From Malachius bipustulatus (Eukaryota > Arthropoda > Insecta > Coleoptera > Melyridae): a DNA stretch of 64,000 nt. The position numbers and the translations under genes are program-made. Numbering within the stretch: position 1 is the stretch's first letter; the number at the start of each line of letters is the position of its first letter. The stretch lies in contig OU342634.1 of NCBI GenBank assembly GCA_910589415.1, positions 20,023,144-20,087,143 on the forward strand, read 5' to 3'. This document shows, one piece after another, positions 24,887 through 38,082 of the stretch. Below the pieces are notes generated by a model. It did no database searches. It was not told the DNA's origin and worked only from the letters and a program-made list of their open reading frames with translations.

Positions 24887-27300
24887 ACTTGAAACTCTTT
24901 TATGGAGGTGGAATAATGACGACAAGGTAGATTTTGAAATGTCGAAAGTCAACAGTCGTTAGGTATCGAAAATAAATATACCTACTTTTGTGCAGGGCCG
25001 GATGCATAAGGCAATAATAGGCGGTTGTCTTGCCTAGTTGTCTAGTTAGCTTGAGCGACACGGGGTCACCATCACCCAAAATTATCTAACAAATTAGCTA
25101 CAGGTAGAAAAACTGAGTTTAAATAATTTTTATTCATAGAAAGAAATTCTAGAAAAAGCTTCTAATGTGCAATAAATCGCAATGCCTGAGAGATAACACT
25201 CGCCTGGCAGCTCACCCTTCGGATACCCGCTAACCCGATACCTGACAGCCCGATGATACTCTCCCACCGAGGTAAAAAACAAAAAAGTTCCGCCGCGGCC
25301 CGATTTATTGTTTTATTACATCACCATTACGATTAGCAATCACAAACCCACAATCACAATAATAAATGGCATGTATTGTGAAAAACCCTATCTCGCGCGC
25401 ATCAATCCCAAAATGAGTGTAGTTTTTATGAATTATTGGCGCAATTTGGATACTTACCAGCCATTTTATTAATGTGCTTCCTCAAAATTTTCGATGTCAA
25501 TAAGATTATTAATGTATGTATAGTTGTCTACTATGAAAATTTCAGTTCAATTTCTTATTTAAAATGTACTACAAAATGGATCTAAAAAAGTGTGAAGTTT
25601 GAGTGAACTTCGTTTAGTTTGGAATTTTTGTTTTCATTTTGTTGAATTAATTTTCTCTACAAATGTTTCAAATAAATGGATATAGAAATTTTGATATTTT
25701 GTTCCTTGGCTCTTAATTTAGTTTCAAAGTTTTTCCCATCTTGCATTATACAATTTTTTCTTTAAATCCAACCGTCAAGAGTGACCTTGAACATTTTAAA
25801 AGTTTCGCATGCAGCGCATAAAGCTACGCACCTACACTACATGTTCAAAATCTTACAAGCCACCGAGTGAGACGGGGGACCTGTAATATAGCGTGCCAAA
25901 AAAGTAGTAATTCGGCCCTTCCTTTGTAGCTAAGATACCCGGGCAAATGATTTTTAAGGAAAGATGAGAGTAACACTAATTTAATTATTATTTCATATAA
26001 TGTGAAATATTACAATTTCACACAATTTCCTAGCAATCAAGTGCGGGGTCAGATGACGGTCACCAAGTACAAATATCGCTACTGATTATAGATCCTGGAG
26101 TTAAGTGTAAATTTTCTGGGTAAACTGATCAACTGATGATGCAAAGGGTAGAGGATTACACTTGCTGATTTGGTATGCCGATGATGAGCTTCAACAAAAG
26201 CGAAGTGGGCTTCCATGTCTTCAGCAGTTTCTTCTCTACCTATGGCATGAGATTAGTATTTTCTATGGCCTTAGCACCCACAAATTTTGTTTTTACTATG
26301 TCCATTTATAACCTTTGGAGAATTTAACTCTATATATTATTTGTTCTTTGGACAATCCCCAAAATTCAAAATTCTTTGATTTATACATACTTAGTAATTC
26401 CATTCTGTGGTATCAACTTGGACCAGACTTACAATTTCAGCAAAATTTTATACGAGTAAGTTAGACATACCTAAAGTAGGTACCTATATCATCCAGCTAT
26501 GCACATGCATGAATAAGAAAAGTCATATAAATCTAAGTCAGCATACATAGTCGGTAACTCTATAAAAAAAAAGGTTTACATCTTGACACGGTTATAAAAT
26601 ACATTTTCGCTACCAAATGATCCAGGAATTCTCTTTGAAGTTCTAGCTCAGGGGGGTAGAACGCAGACACAGCATATATCCTCCAAAAACCCTCTACACG
26701 ACACTGCTGATTATTATTGTCCTCTGGGAGGCCGTCTCGTCACAGAGACGGAAAGAACAAAATCATAAAGTGGTAAAGCAGGCAGGAAAGTTTTCCAACA
26801 GCGAACTCGCCACCGTGGCTTGGGTGAAATAATGCGTCTGTTACGTTTCTCCAGGAATTATTCACAACCAGCTCGGCGTGTCATAAAACCGCAGTGAATT
26901 ATTTTACAACGGCCGCTTTGATATACTATTCTGACGGTTGTGAACTTTACACTCCACGCTTGCAGCTCTGAAGTTAAAGAACTATGATGTCATTTACGGT
27001 GTTATTATACAACAATACCGAAGCTTCAAGAGGTGGATTAATGTTGACTTTTTAAATGCTATGCGTAATTTAGAAGTGGCACTTTTATTTGTTAATATTT
27101 CGCTTTTTTATTAATGTCACTCAAAATTGCTAACCTACTGCTAAGGCGCAGAAAGGCGGCGAAAAGAATTGTTTCCTGACTCTTATACCTACCGGAAAGT
27201 TTTCTTTTTACAAACGATTCATAATAAATGGCATATACACGGTGGGTGGTGGGTCATTTCATTTCAATCAAAACACGCAAATGGTGATAAGCCAGATCAA
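24887..27300. other. Intergenic, no gene recognised
   Basis: AT-rich background. A GC-richer block at 26,640-26,960 contains a GCCGTCTCGTC/AGAGACGG hairpin. It looks unique rather than repetitive and may be regulatory, but nothing in it identifies a function. Confidence 0.35.
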
Positions 27301-27412
27301 AAACAAAATTGTTAATGAATAGGTGTTACAAAGTTAAAGGGTATCTAGGAAATGCAAAAATAGGCGATAAATTTCCTGTAGACACGGGTCGTCGGAGCTT
27401 TAGTTTTAGAGA

Positions 27413-28164
27413 TACAGGGTGTTAAAGTTCTTCGAAAAATTTAATATTTTTTGAATATCTACAAACTGGCTGATCAGAATTACTCGAATTTTTTGACAGC
27501 TGTTGTACTAATTGAAGTACATGATTTGATACTCCCATTGAAAAATTATTCAATCCAGTGGCAGAGATCTGGGTGTGTTGTTACCTTTTTTATTAAACAA
27601 TTCCTACGCCACTCATTTTAATGCAATTCTGTGAGGTTTGGTAGATACCTCGTTTTGTTTACTGGAGAAAAGTCATCGTACGTTTTTGTCCTAGGACGCA
27701 CTGTTTCCGCGATACTTCACAATGTAGGAACCCGTACGAGGTAAAATATCATAGGAATCAATGCAATTGAACATTTCCAGAAATTAATCATTTTTGTGAT
27801 CGTTATTGAACCGTATTGCATTACAAAAATCTTGCATGAGTGCCAACATTGTGGAATATCTTGAAAACAGTGCGTCCTACAACAAAAACGTAGGATGACT
27901 TTTCTCCTCTAAACAAAACAAGATATCTGTTATATACCATAAATAACCAATTTGCATTAAAGTGAGTGGCGTAGAAATTATTTAATAACAAAAGTAACAA
28001 CACACCCAGATCTCTGCCACTGGAGCGAAGAATTTTTTATCGGAAGTATCAAATCATGTACTTCAATTAACGTAACTAATGTTCAAAATTTCAAATGATT
28101 TCAATCAGGCAATTTTTTTATATTTCAAAAATACGAATTTTTTCTTAAACTTGAACACCCTGTA
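27413..28164. mobile_element. Foldback element with about 320-bp arms
   Basis: The left arm is 27,413-27,735, starting TACAGGGTGTT. The right arm is 27,836-28,164, ending AACACCCTGTA. They are inverted copies with moderate divergence, sharing for example the CAGAGATCTGGGTGTGTTGTTAC block. A loop of about 100 bp lies between. Mariner-type TACAGGGTGTT ends, no transposase. Confidence 0.8.
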
Positions 28165-29078
28165 TTTTCTTAACGAAGAATTTCCCGAATACATTTCGTG
28201 GAGCAAACTCATATTATTTATCGATTCTCTATCGTTTCCTAGAGTTAACAAGGTAAAACCTGAATCAGCCTGTATATCGCATTCTCTTTTACGTTTACAG
28301 GGTTCAGTGTACTTTCATCTCTCTCATTCTCAATCTTTCAGCCAGCACGGTATAGCAGCATTGAAAATTCATGAAATTGCTATAAGTATAGGTTAAAAGT
28401 AGAATTATATATTTTTACAACTGAAATAGGTATTAACTCATCGACTTATTTCATTAATAATTTACTCAATTAATAATAATTACGATGTACTTGGGAATAA
28501 TACATCATTATAATTATTATTATTGTTTAACCATTGTTTAAATGTTCCAGGAAACTTATCGCTTCAAGCCACTTCATTGAAAAATATTACAGTTTATTGG
28601 TTTTTCCAACAACAACAATATTGTTATAAATATTTATTTAATTTAATCAACCAAAAATGTTGAAAAAAAAATTGCACATCAGCTTGTCAATAATTAATCA
28701 AGATGTGTCTAATAACATGTTATTATGTGATACAAGCGTAAGTGATTACCTACCTATAATATTTGTTTTATTCAAATTATTAAACGAATAAGTTACTATA
28801 AGAAAATTGGAGATTTAGGATAAAATTAAACCCCCTATTTTAAATCAAAACTTCAATTTATTTTTAGCGTCTTTATTTTATACCCTTTATTTTATAAGTA
28901 GGTATTATAAAAAAAAACAACATACAAACGAGGCATTCATTCGGCCTCACCTTACCTCGTTCCCATTCGTCCGCCCGTTCGTGGTCTAAACTTTATCATA
29001 CTTAAGAACTATTAAAGAGGAGTTGTGAAATAAGACAGACTTATATTATTATGATTTCTAGAATTTCCTTTCATCAAA
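28165..29078. other. AT-rich intergenic DNA
   Basis: No gene, repeat structure or RNA recognised. Confidence 0.4.
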
Positions 29079-31253
29079 TACAGGGTGATTCATGAGTGAC
29101 CTTACATAGACCAATGGTGATAAGCGGACTTCAAGGCGGGTCGTAAACCACAAAATTCTTTTTTTGTGATTGATTACGAAGTTACAGGGTGTTTTGTGTC
29201 TCAGGTACAAAACTTTGATAGGCGATATTACTGAAACGGCTGGAGATATTTTGTCTAAATTTACTAGGAATGGTGCATTCAGGAAACTCATCAAAACCGC
29301 ATTCTGAGTTAATTAAAAATCCAGGACCGGACTTGAAATTTTTTGCCCCCATGGTCTTTGTTGAAAAAGTTAATTTTCTGACGATGTTTCTGGAAAACTG
29401 TCATCGAATTTGAAAAGATAAGAAAAAACCCTATAGAAATCATTTCTCAATTTGAACGGCACACCCAAACCGTCACGAAAAAAAAAAGTCAAAGTAAAAC
29501 TTCTCAGTAAATTATCGTTTTCGAGCAGACATATTTTACTTAATGTTCGTCTGAATTCCTTCAAATTTATTTTTTGACTTGTTTCTGTGGGAAAAATGTC
29601 AGTGTAAATTAAATGTTATCAATATTAATGTTATAAACGGTTCTCAAAATGTTTTACCAATTTCAATACATTTCCTGCAGCTATTCCATAAATTTTGGTT
29701 TGCTTTTTGAATTATTTGCCTGTTGTTTCTAATTTCATCAGTAATTACCAGTATTCGTGCCCTGAGCTCCTCTCTGGTATTTACTTCTGTTTTTCAGACT
29801 TCCTGCTTCATATGGCCCCATAGGTAAAAGTCTAAAACAGTGAGGTTGGGGGACCTAGGTGGTCAGGAATGAGGGCCGCCGCGCCCGAACCAACGATTGG
29901 GGTACTCATTGTGGAGATGCTCTCTGACTTGTCGAGAAAAATGTGGTGGTGCGCCATCTTGCTGGAAGGAAAGAGCACGCCTGTTCACGTTGGCCTCTGC
30001 AAGCAAGCCGGGCAAAATGACTTGTAGGAAAAGTAAATAAATTTCCCCTGTGAGCCGCCTAGCAAAACAATGGGGTCCTATTAGGGTATCATTTTCAATG
30101 CCACACTACACATTTATAGAAAATCTGTTGCGAGTTCTTCTGAACAACAGAGCGCGGATTTTCATATGCCCATAGGTGGGAGTTTTTTTTTATTCGTTAC
30201 ACCATCCAGCGTGAACTGAGCTTCATCAGCAAACAAAATTCTACGCAGTCCATTCAATGGAACTTCATTGAATGGTTGAAGCCTCTGTACGCTTTGTACG
30301 TGACAGGGATGCATCCGGGCTCTTCTTTTTTTCAAGGTTCCCCATACTCTTGATTGAGAAATGCCCAGTGCTTGCCCAATTCTTCGCGTAGTTGTACTTG
30401 GATTTACTGCAACCATCTCCACGATGTTTTGATGGCTCAGATTTTCCAATTGAGGTTCAGCATTCCTTTGTACTCAGGGAAATATGCCGTGGTTTCGAGA
30501 AAATTGGAAAACAGACGCGAAACGTTACATGGGCCGCGGTGTTCTTCGATTGTGATCTTCTATGGTATTCTCTCGCAGCTGCTCTTGAATTTCCATTGCA
30601 GAAACCATACACAAACATAATGTCTGCGTATTCGTTATTAGTGAAATGATTTGTGATTATTAGTGAAATCTGAAAATTTTGTAGTTGACACCTGATTTCC
30701 CAGTAATAAAGCTTGGCCTTCTGTCAAACATTTTTCCCACAGAAACAAGTCAAAAAATAAATTTGAAGGAATTCAGACGAACATTAAGTAAAATATGTCT
30801 GCTCGAAAACGATAATTTACTGAGAAGTTTTACTTTGACATTTTTTTTTCGAGACGGTTTGGGTGTGCCGTTCAAATTGAGGAATTATTTCTATAGAGTT
30901 TTTTCTTATCTTTTCAAATTCGATGACAGTTTTTCATAAACATCGTCAGAAAATTAACTTTTTCAACAAATACCATGGGGGCAAAAAATTTCAAGTCCGG
31001 CCCTGGATTTTTAATTAACTCAGAATGCGGTTTTGATGAGTTTCCGGAATGTACCATTCCTAGTAAATTTCGACAAAATCTCTCCAGCCGTTTCAGAAAT
31101 ATCGCCTATCAAAGTTTTGTACCTGAGACATAAAACACCCTGTAACTTCGTAACCAATCACGAAAAAAAAATTTCTTTTGTGGTTTTCGACCCGCCTTGA
31201 AGTCCGCTTATCACCATTGGTCTATGTAAGGTCACTCATGAATCACCCTGTAT
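29079..31253 (-). mobile_element. Mariner-like transposon with about 520-bp TIRs
   Basis: The ends TACAGGGTGATTCATGAGTG (29,079) and its inverted copy ending at 31,253 start inverted arms of about 520 bp (29,079-29,599 and 30,730-31,253) that are highly similar throughout. TA flanks both sides. The arms bracket a broken transposase gene on the minus strand. Canonical mariners have TIRs of about 30 bp, so these arms are extraordinarily long. Inverted arms of this length also occur in transposase-free elements elsewhere in the window, so long arms may be a property of this family in this genome. Confidence 0.85.
29640..30650 (-). pseudogene. Broken mariner-like transposase
   Basis: Read 5' to 3' on the minus strand, frame-shifted pieces cover a whole Tc1/mariner-type transposase. 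First is an N-terminal helix-turn-helix (MFVYGFCNGNSRAAAREY, about 30,610-30,550). A second HTH follows (NPSTTTRRIGQALGISQSRV, about 30,415-30,350). Next comes the first catalytic-Asp block ILFADEAQF (about 30,240-30,205), then FQQDGAPPHFSRQVREHL (second Asp, about 29,985-29,930). Last is SPNLTVLDFYLWGHMK (third acidic position, about 29,860-29,810) and a C-terminal helix rich in Arg/Ile. At least three frameshifts and several stops separate these blocks, so no active enzyme is made. Confidence 0.85.
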
Positions 31254-34200
31254 AAAATTATTGTGTCACTCTTTTTGTATGTTTGAAGAAACAATACGTG
31301 GGTGATGAGTTATTCGAATTAATTTTTTCTCAACTCGCACTCTAAGCCAAAAGACTCTATAGTCATGCTCCACTAATGTAATTAAAATTAACAATTTCAC
31401 CTCTAGTTTACCTTTTGAGTACTTTTTATAAATATTATCACGAACTCAAGGTTCAAATGATATTATGAAGAAAAAACTCAAGCAATGAAAAAAGAAGTAT
31501 AAATCTACCTACCGTGCGTAATTATTTTTTTTACGCTTCGAATGGCTCTAATAACTGACTTTATAATGAAATTTTTTGTTCAGAATTCTATTCGAAGAGT
31601 GCGTGCTACAAAGGTGATAAGTGACAAAATAAAGATTCTGGGATATTTGAGGAAAATTAAGTGCCAGTGACGTATTACATCACATCAAAAATATGATAAA
31701 TCGAAAAGAATGTACCAGCCATGTACCATTTAAGAGTTATAAGTTTTCCCCACTCCACTTACAAGGAATTCGGGAGGGGGACTAATTATTGTATAATATT
31801 TATGAATTTTCTCCGCGGAATTATTAAATTTTGAGTATGGAATTTTTTGTGGATTGCTTATTACTTAATTTATGTACATATACACTTATACTCAAGACAT
31901 TTTAAATTTTTGGATAAAGAATAACCTATTACCTATAATTATTACCCAGTGGTGAAAATGCCATCATCCGTCATATTTGAAGTTTGAAATCAGTAGTGTT
32001 TTGATATTTGAACACACATATTTGAACGGACTTGGAGAGGGTGCTTCACTAAAGGGATCCCACACCAGGTGAAGCACAGTAGAGGGGATACAATAGATCT
32101 TTTAGGTCGCAGTAACTTAATCACCCTCAAAAATACAAATACAAATACAAAAATACGATATTTGAACAGAACTTACGAAATTTATTTCGTGAGTATAATG
32201 GCCTGGTTAAGGCACAAAAAGGCGAACGCTTGGTTAAAGTATACTCTTTATTCTCTACCGAAGTTTTAGAGCTAAGTTTGCTCCTTCTTCAGGGTCTACA
32301 AGACGACAAAAATTAAACTTATTTAGTAACTAACTATAACAATTTTACACCAAAACTATACAATAATAGATCGCCAAAGTCTTACAAAAAAGGGGAAACT
32401 TATAAGAAAGTCGAGCTTGACATTAAAACACTCTCATTAACTGATAAAATGTTCCATTTCTAAATTCAACACCTGCTCTGCTAATGCATTCTTTACTATT
32501 ACTAATACCTGGGATGTTAAAAATTAAAACGATGCTGGAAGGCGAATTTTTCATGCTTTCCTCCATCTTGGCAACCAAAATTTTTAATTGATAGGTATAC
32601 GTCAACTTGGCTTTAGCTAACAATTTTTTTGAAAGACATGGCAATTTTGAGTAGGTGTGGGGGACATGGAGGAGAGATCTCCTTCTCTTGAGTTGTGAAT
32701 ATCCTAGTCCCCCTGTCCTGTTTCTGAGGGTAACTCAGTGAAATCAGTTATGAATAGATGTTATTCTGATTTTTTTAAGTTCATCGTGTTGGGTTTTTTT
32801 GTATGTGTATCATTTCTAAGCGAAATCGTTTTGACACTCGGTCTGATTTGATAAGAAAATAAAAATAATTAATAGACCATTCACAAACTCTAATAAACCT
32901 TTATATACGTGGAGAATATAGGCAGTTGTGTCGACCTTCAATAATACTCCAATATCAACAGCTTTATTTCAGCCAATTATAACAGATAACGAGAGTCCTA
33001 TATGAGGGAGCTCAATTATCAAAAACCGAAGCGATTGCTTTTGATAACCAGAAGCGTGAGGCATTGTTGGTAATTTCAGTCGATACTCCGACATGCGAGG
33101 GAAAGGGCGGAGTATTGAAACGTTGGCATTTGTATAGATATATGGTATTTGCAGATGGCCAATCTGGCTCATATTCATGCATTCTAACATTACAATAGAT
33201 TGTATCCTAGCAATGCCATCCTAATTTATATGGCAAGTGAGCGCACAGAACTCCATTGTGTTCTGCATAAAGAACTCCGTTGAGTCCGTTGCTCTGCATG
33301 CTCCGCTCCCTGAATAGAAGCTTTCAGTCAACCGAGAATCCATGAACTCCACGTGCGACGGAGCTTTCCTCATCGACCCACTCTTCTGTTATTCTCGGGC
33401 AATTTGCACAAAGAACAAGGCTACTCTTGGTATATCGGCAATCAAAAATAATGACGCATTCAATGACTGCTTGTTAGGGTAAGTAGATTCCGTTCCGTGG
33501 GCTTCTGGCAAAGTATTTGCCATTCGGGAGATAATGAATTTCTTGCTCCGAACTGCTTCACTTTTTAAACTAGATCCTGACGATAGTTGATTTTTGTAGT
33601 AAAATAATTACCACTTTTATTCAGTCTTCTTTTCTAATGATCAACTTTAAAAACCTCTTGACTGTTAAAAGCGATTACCATCTTGAAACCGGCGTTTAAA
33701 TTTTAATCGCGCATCAGGCTAAGTGATTCTAGGTGATGAGCGAATTACGTGTAATAAAATTAGTTCTGAAAAATAGAGTAAATCTAATATAAATGAGCGT
33801 TTCATCACTACTCCATTTCTTAATTTCTGATATTAACGTTGTTATTTTTTTTTTGTAGTTTTATCCCTGAAAATTTTGTTGGTAATTTCACTAAAATTGA
33901 GATTACTGTAAATTTATGATCTAACCTTGTGCATCTCCTCCATAAGTAAGCACGTACTCTTACCAACAAACTGTCGTGCCATTGATTTAAATCAATAATA
34001 ATTATTTAAATTCCATTTGATTTCCATCAACATTATTGACAAGATATACGTAATATCCATTTTTCCAGTAAAACTGATTTATTCGAGAATGAGCTCATTA
34101 AAATAAAAACTTTGTCAAAATACTCATCTGATCTTGATCTGAACACGCCGAATGAGACTTACTGCTTACAATTTAAGAAGGTATTTCATGCTAAGTATTT

Positions 34201-36280
34201 ATTTATAGAAGCTCCCTACTGTTCTATATTATGTTTCTATCCAACCCAATACCTAACGACTTTTACAAACGCCTTGCACACTAGAAGCTTTTTCTCCCTA
34301 TCACTGGAATTATATCATTTCACACATGAAAAAACTAAGTAGCTTACAAGCTTGGAGTATAGGTTCTGAAATATTAGACAGCACCATTCTAGAATATTCC
34401 ATTTATAGAAGTAACCATGACCTCAAACCTCCAGTTCGTTGTTTACTGCGTCGTTGACGTCGTGGTAACTGTTTCTTGCGGGATTTTTGGATTCTATTTC
34501 CTAGACTAGCACATCCCAAGGTTCTTGAAGATGCAATATTTGATGTGATATAGTAGGACGTTTCTGAAATGATGGGAGTAACAGTAACGGTGCAGCGTCG
34601 TAGTTTGTTACAACAGCATGACTGGGAATATGCACCTCTCTGCCTCAGCAGATTTACGCTGGCGTTTAACGTATAGAATCGTCGTCTAAATATAACATTT
34701 TTAAAGTAACAATCCTGAATATTAGAAAAATTTAATAATGGAAATAGAACTAGGTATACAGGCAGGATATCGAATTTAGATGCAAGCGACTTATTCTGTG
34801 TGAAATTTGTAGCTAAATCGAAAATGTATGTCTACATGCAAATCATGTGGTGTTCAATGTTATTTATTCTGCCGGATTTAGTGGTCATATAACTTGATAT
34901 ACACCTATCACTAGCAATGGCTATTGTCAAGGCTCAGTTGGTCTCGACCAGTTCAATAATTTATTGCTCAAACATGATCGATTTCAGGATAATAACAAAC
35001 TTTTTCAATTTTCAGATAAGGGTGGGTAACGTCGATTACTTAAAATCCTTTTGCATAATATGACTAAGTACAGAATTGCTGTCAGGTTTAGTAATTATTG
35101 ATAGTTGAAGAATCAAATCTCTTATAATTTGTTCGTTTCCATTCACGTGAATTATCCATTCAATCCACCACAATATTCTGATTTTATTCCATAGCTGATT
35201 TTATTCCAATTATTAGCCGATTTAATAAAAATACCAATTTGAGTACCAATTATTTTGAAACATCAACTTGACGTCAATAAATATGGGTATTTGAGAAACA
35301 TTTTCATGGATCTTGAAGACGACAAAGGTCAAACCATTAAAATAATTTAAGCTTTCTTGAAAATTATAAATCGTAGTATAGTATCTTAGTAGTAATCCTC
35401 TACTAAATAACTACAAATAACATTTTGAACAAATATTTTTACATTTTTAACTGAAGCTTTTTTCAACAGATAAGCAGGATGTTTGTGTAGGCTTTCACGG
35501 TTGACTTCAACTTAAATCATAATTGAATCCAGAAATTATAATTGCGGAGATTTTCTCCGAAAGTCTCTTCTACAACTCCACAACTCACAACTCCGTTAGA
35601 TATTTTTACTTGTGCACAAGCAATGCTTCTGCTTCGGATGTCCGGTTGTCATACTCCCTCCACTAGCTATTTCCGCCCTCACAACGGCCGGTCTCTCTAA
35701 AGCCGATCCAGCCCTGCTATATAATACTGGAGAGGCCGATCCAGACTAGCTATATAATATTGCTATATAGCAAAGTTTTATGTTACTAAAATTTAGACTA
35801 ATTGTAGCAGGATTCTATTTAACTTGTGTGGACGCGACTATAATGTTTTAACAAATGTTTCATAGAAGAGTTATATAGCAAAGTTATATAATAGCAATGT
35901 TACTAAGTCTGGAGCGGGCTTGATGATGCGATCGATTGTTGAGCTGGATGATCAGAGTCAAATGATCCTCTGCAGTTTCAATGCCTTGTAATCCTACATG
36001 TTCAAATTATTTAGAATTTTATAATTATTATGAATTTATTTATTGTAATCCTTCAACTTCTTAATATTTTTTTTACATCAGACTGTTTCTCCATTTTATC
36101 TTATTTCGACAATCCTAATTTTATTCTCTATAATAAACAGGTAAACAATGAATAATTAAAATAATTACTAATTAACTTTGTGTTTGTAAAAAATTATAAT
36201 TCAATTCTCCAGTTTCTCTAATTTTTATAAATCTAACTTAAAATTATTGATTTTTAAATTCCAAAATGTTATAAATGATT
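31254..36280. other. Intergenic, no gene recognised
   Basis: Mostly AT-rich. A short ACAAAT simple repeat lies near 32,130-32,150. On the minus strand at about 32,310-32,260, GACCCTGAAGAAGGAGCAAA followed by AACTTCGGTAG resembles the conserved tail motif of Penelope-like elements (weak). GC-richer stretches near 33,230-33,560, 34,420-34,680 and 35,630-35,760 show no coding or repeat signature that I recognise. Confidence 0.35.
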
Positions 36281-36292
36281 TAAAAAAAAGTT

Positions 36293-36309
36293 CCCCACGT
36301 TGGGCGCCA
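36293..36309 (-). other. Retrotransposon primer-binding site
   Basis: The minus strand reads TGGCGCCCAACGTGGGG, a standard tRNA-primer binding site of insect Gypsy/BEL-type retrotransposons. It starts a few bases 3' of an LTR end (36,313), exactly where a PBS belongs. It fixes the orientation of the element as minus. Confidence 0.8.
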
Positions 36310-36312
36310 ATT

Positions 36313-37085
36313 TGTTAGTATTCCCTTCCCAATTAACTTTTATTCTATTATTTGAAATTTAATTTTATATTTAAATGTCAAATACGATAAGCAAAATATT
36401 ATTTTACAATAATGAGGACACAAAAAAATTTGACTCTAAAATAAAATGTGTTGGAACGTTTCAAATTTATAATTTGTAATTTACAAAATGCATAACTTAA
36501 TAATAATTTACAATTATTATGCTAAAATCCCACAATTTTCACTGATTCTGTCTTGTCTCTCTCTCTCTGCTTCTCTTCTCCGTTAAAACAAATATCTCTT
36601 TATAAATCTTTATCTCACAGCTTCTCCAAAATTATTTTCCTGGTCCTTCGGCAACATCTTTACGATTTTTACGATCAATAAGGTATTTAGTTTTTAAATC
36701 TGCTTTTTGCTAACTTCTCCAGCACCCCCTCTCTGGTCCCGTTGTTCTCTTTTTATCCAACTCTTGCTTACTCGCTTGCCTTTTACAAATATGTAATAAT
36801 TTCACTCTTTAACTTTGTTTCTGACAGACACTTTCAAATTCCTCTTTAATATTTTTCTCTTTTTCATTGCTATCTAAATATGTTTCTTTTGTTCTCCTTC
36901 CTTTTGTTTTCTTGATTTTTTTAAACAATCCAAAATATTTTTCATCTTGACACTTAAAATTTTGATATTCTAACGACATTATTTTAATTATTGTCACTAA
37001 ATTATAAATTTGATTGTTACATTTCAAATTTTATTCAAACCTATGGAATCATTATTTTCTTTATCTGAACACATTTTCCATAACA
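36313..37085 (-). mobile_element. 5' LTR of an LTR retrotransposon
   Basis: The segment has TGTTA...TAACA ends (TGTTAGTATTCCC at 36,313 and CCATAACA at 37,085, + strand view), and the PBS immediately abuts the 36,313 side. On the minus strand it contains a TATAAAGAG-type box near 36,600 and AATAAA-type signals near 36,340. No gag or pol is recognisable beyond the PBS (35,700-36,290 is AT-rich), so the interior is deleted or decayed. It lies immediately upstream of the diverged CBM39 exon at 37,444 and could affect its promoter. Confidence 0.75.
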
Positions 37086-37443
37086 GTAGGTACTTATACC
37101 TAGGTATTGTTTAGATAGTTTATACATTATTTGGTACTATTTTTATTCGGTAGGTAATAATACCTTTTCCCTCGGTGATTTTATTTCCTATTATTAGTTT
37201 CATAGTTTCCTCTAATAGACAGAAAGCTCAGTTTTATTTATTTTACTGGATATCTCTTTACCGATTATTTACCATCGCATAACGTCCATTATATAGAGTC
37301 CTGAAAATAGAACTAAACAAATAAGCTTTCAATGTACTTCCACAACAAACTAATTGAAGCTGCTAGTGGTAGCTTTTACAATCGAGATTCTTCTGCAGTA
37401 TACTTCCAAGCCGTATTTTCATATACTTGTCGATAGAGTGAAA

Positions 37444-37843
37444 ATGTCAGTAGTGTTCAATAAATCGCCTCAAGACAAATTCAATACATGCTGTCGCGTC
37501 TTTATGGTTGTAATAATTGTTGTTGTTAATAATAGAACTGGAAATGCTAATGAAACAGAACTCACGGCTGAGCTGGAGGTATTTTCGCCGAAAGGCTTCA
37601 AGGTGAAAATTCCCCATGAAGAGGATGTAGAATTTATAGCGTTCAATTTAAACATTAACAGGGGAATCGAAAGAAAAACCCTGGGAGAGATATCTGATCT
37701 ATTACATTTGGACCAGGAAAAAGCTTTTTGGGTCACTAAAGTGCACGATGTTCACTTACAAATCGGTGATCGACTTCAGTATTGGCTTTTCGTGAAACGA
37801 AATAATGTTGGCTGTGTATACAGTAACATAATTATAATTCAAG
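37444..37843 (+). CDS. CBM39 exon, diverged (alternative first exon or partial paralogue)
   Basis: The exon encodes an ATG-initiated segment of about 133 aa: a hydrophobic signal-like stretch (FMVVIIVVV), then a CBM39 fold pattern. Recognisable positions are LEVFSPKGFKVKIPHE, EFIAFNLNIN, KAFWVTKVHDVHLQIGD and LQYWLFVKRNNVGCVYSN. CBM39 is the N-terminal beta-1,3-glucan-binding module of insect GNBP/beta-GRP immune proteins. It ends CAAG|GTGAGT, a perfect donor in phase 1, the same phase as the exon at 45,654, so it could splice to 49,824. No private downstream exons were found. It has diverged strongly from the canonical sequence: FHGNIN is FNLNIN and the GLGYRYDNG turn is NVGCVYSN. An inner ATG at 37,504 is an alternative start. 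The frame is intact, but expression is unknown. Confidence 0.7.
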
Positions 37844-38014
37844 GTGAGTAATGATAAATTAAATATTTTTTAATATTAGTGTATTTTTTAACAAAAAAAT
37901 ACACTATTGAGGACGACATCACTTTTCGAAAATCACCCAAACTCATCAAATGTCCACCGATCATGACCCCCAGATTACGAAAAAGTGGTTTTCCAAAATT
38001 CACCTGCCCACGAT

Positions 38015-38078
38015 ATATATATATATATTTATATATATATATATTTATATATTTTTTTGAAATATATATATATATTTC
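38015..38078. repeat. (AT)n-rich tract
   Basis: ATATAT/TTTATA simple sequence. It lies just inside the start of the tandem-repeat block. Confidence 0.8.
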
Positions 38079-38082
38079 TCCA

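Noticed and set aside
37470..37736. Minus-strand ORF opposite CBM39 exon 1a
   Set aside because: Shadow of the real + strand coding exon.
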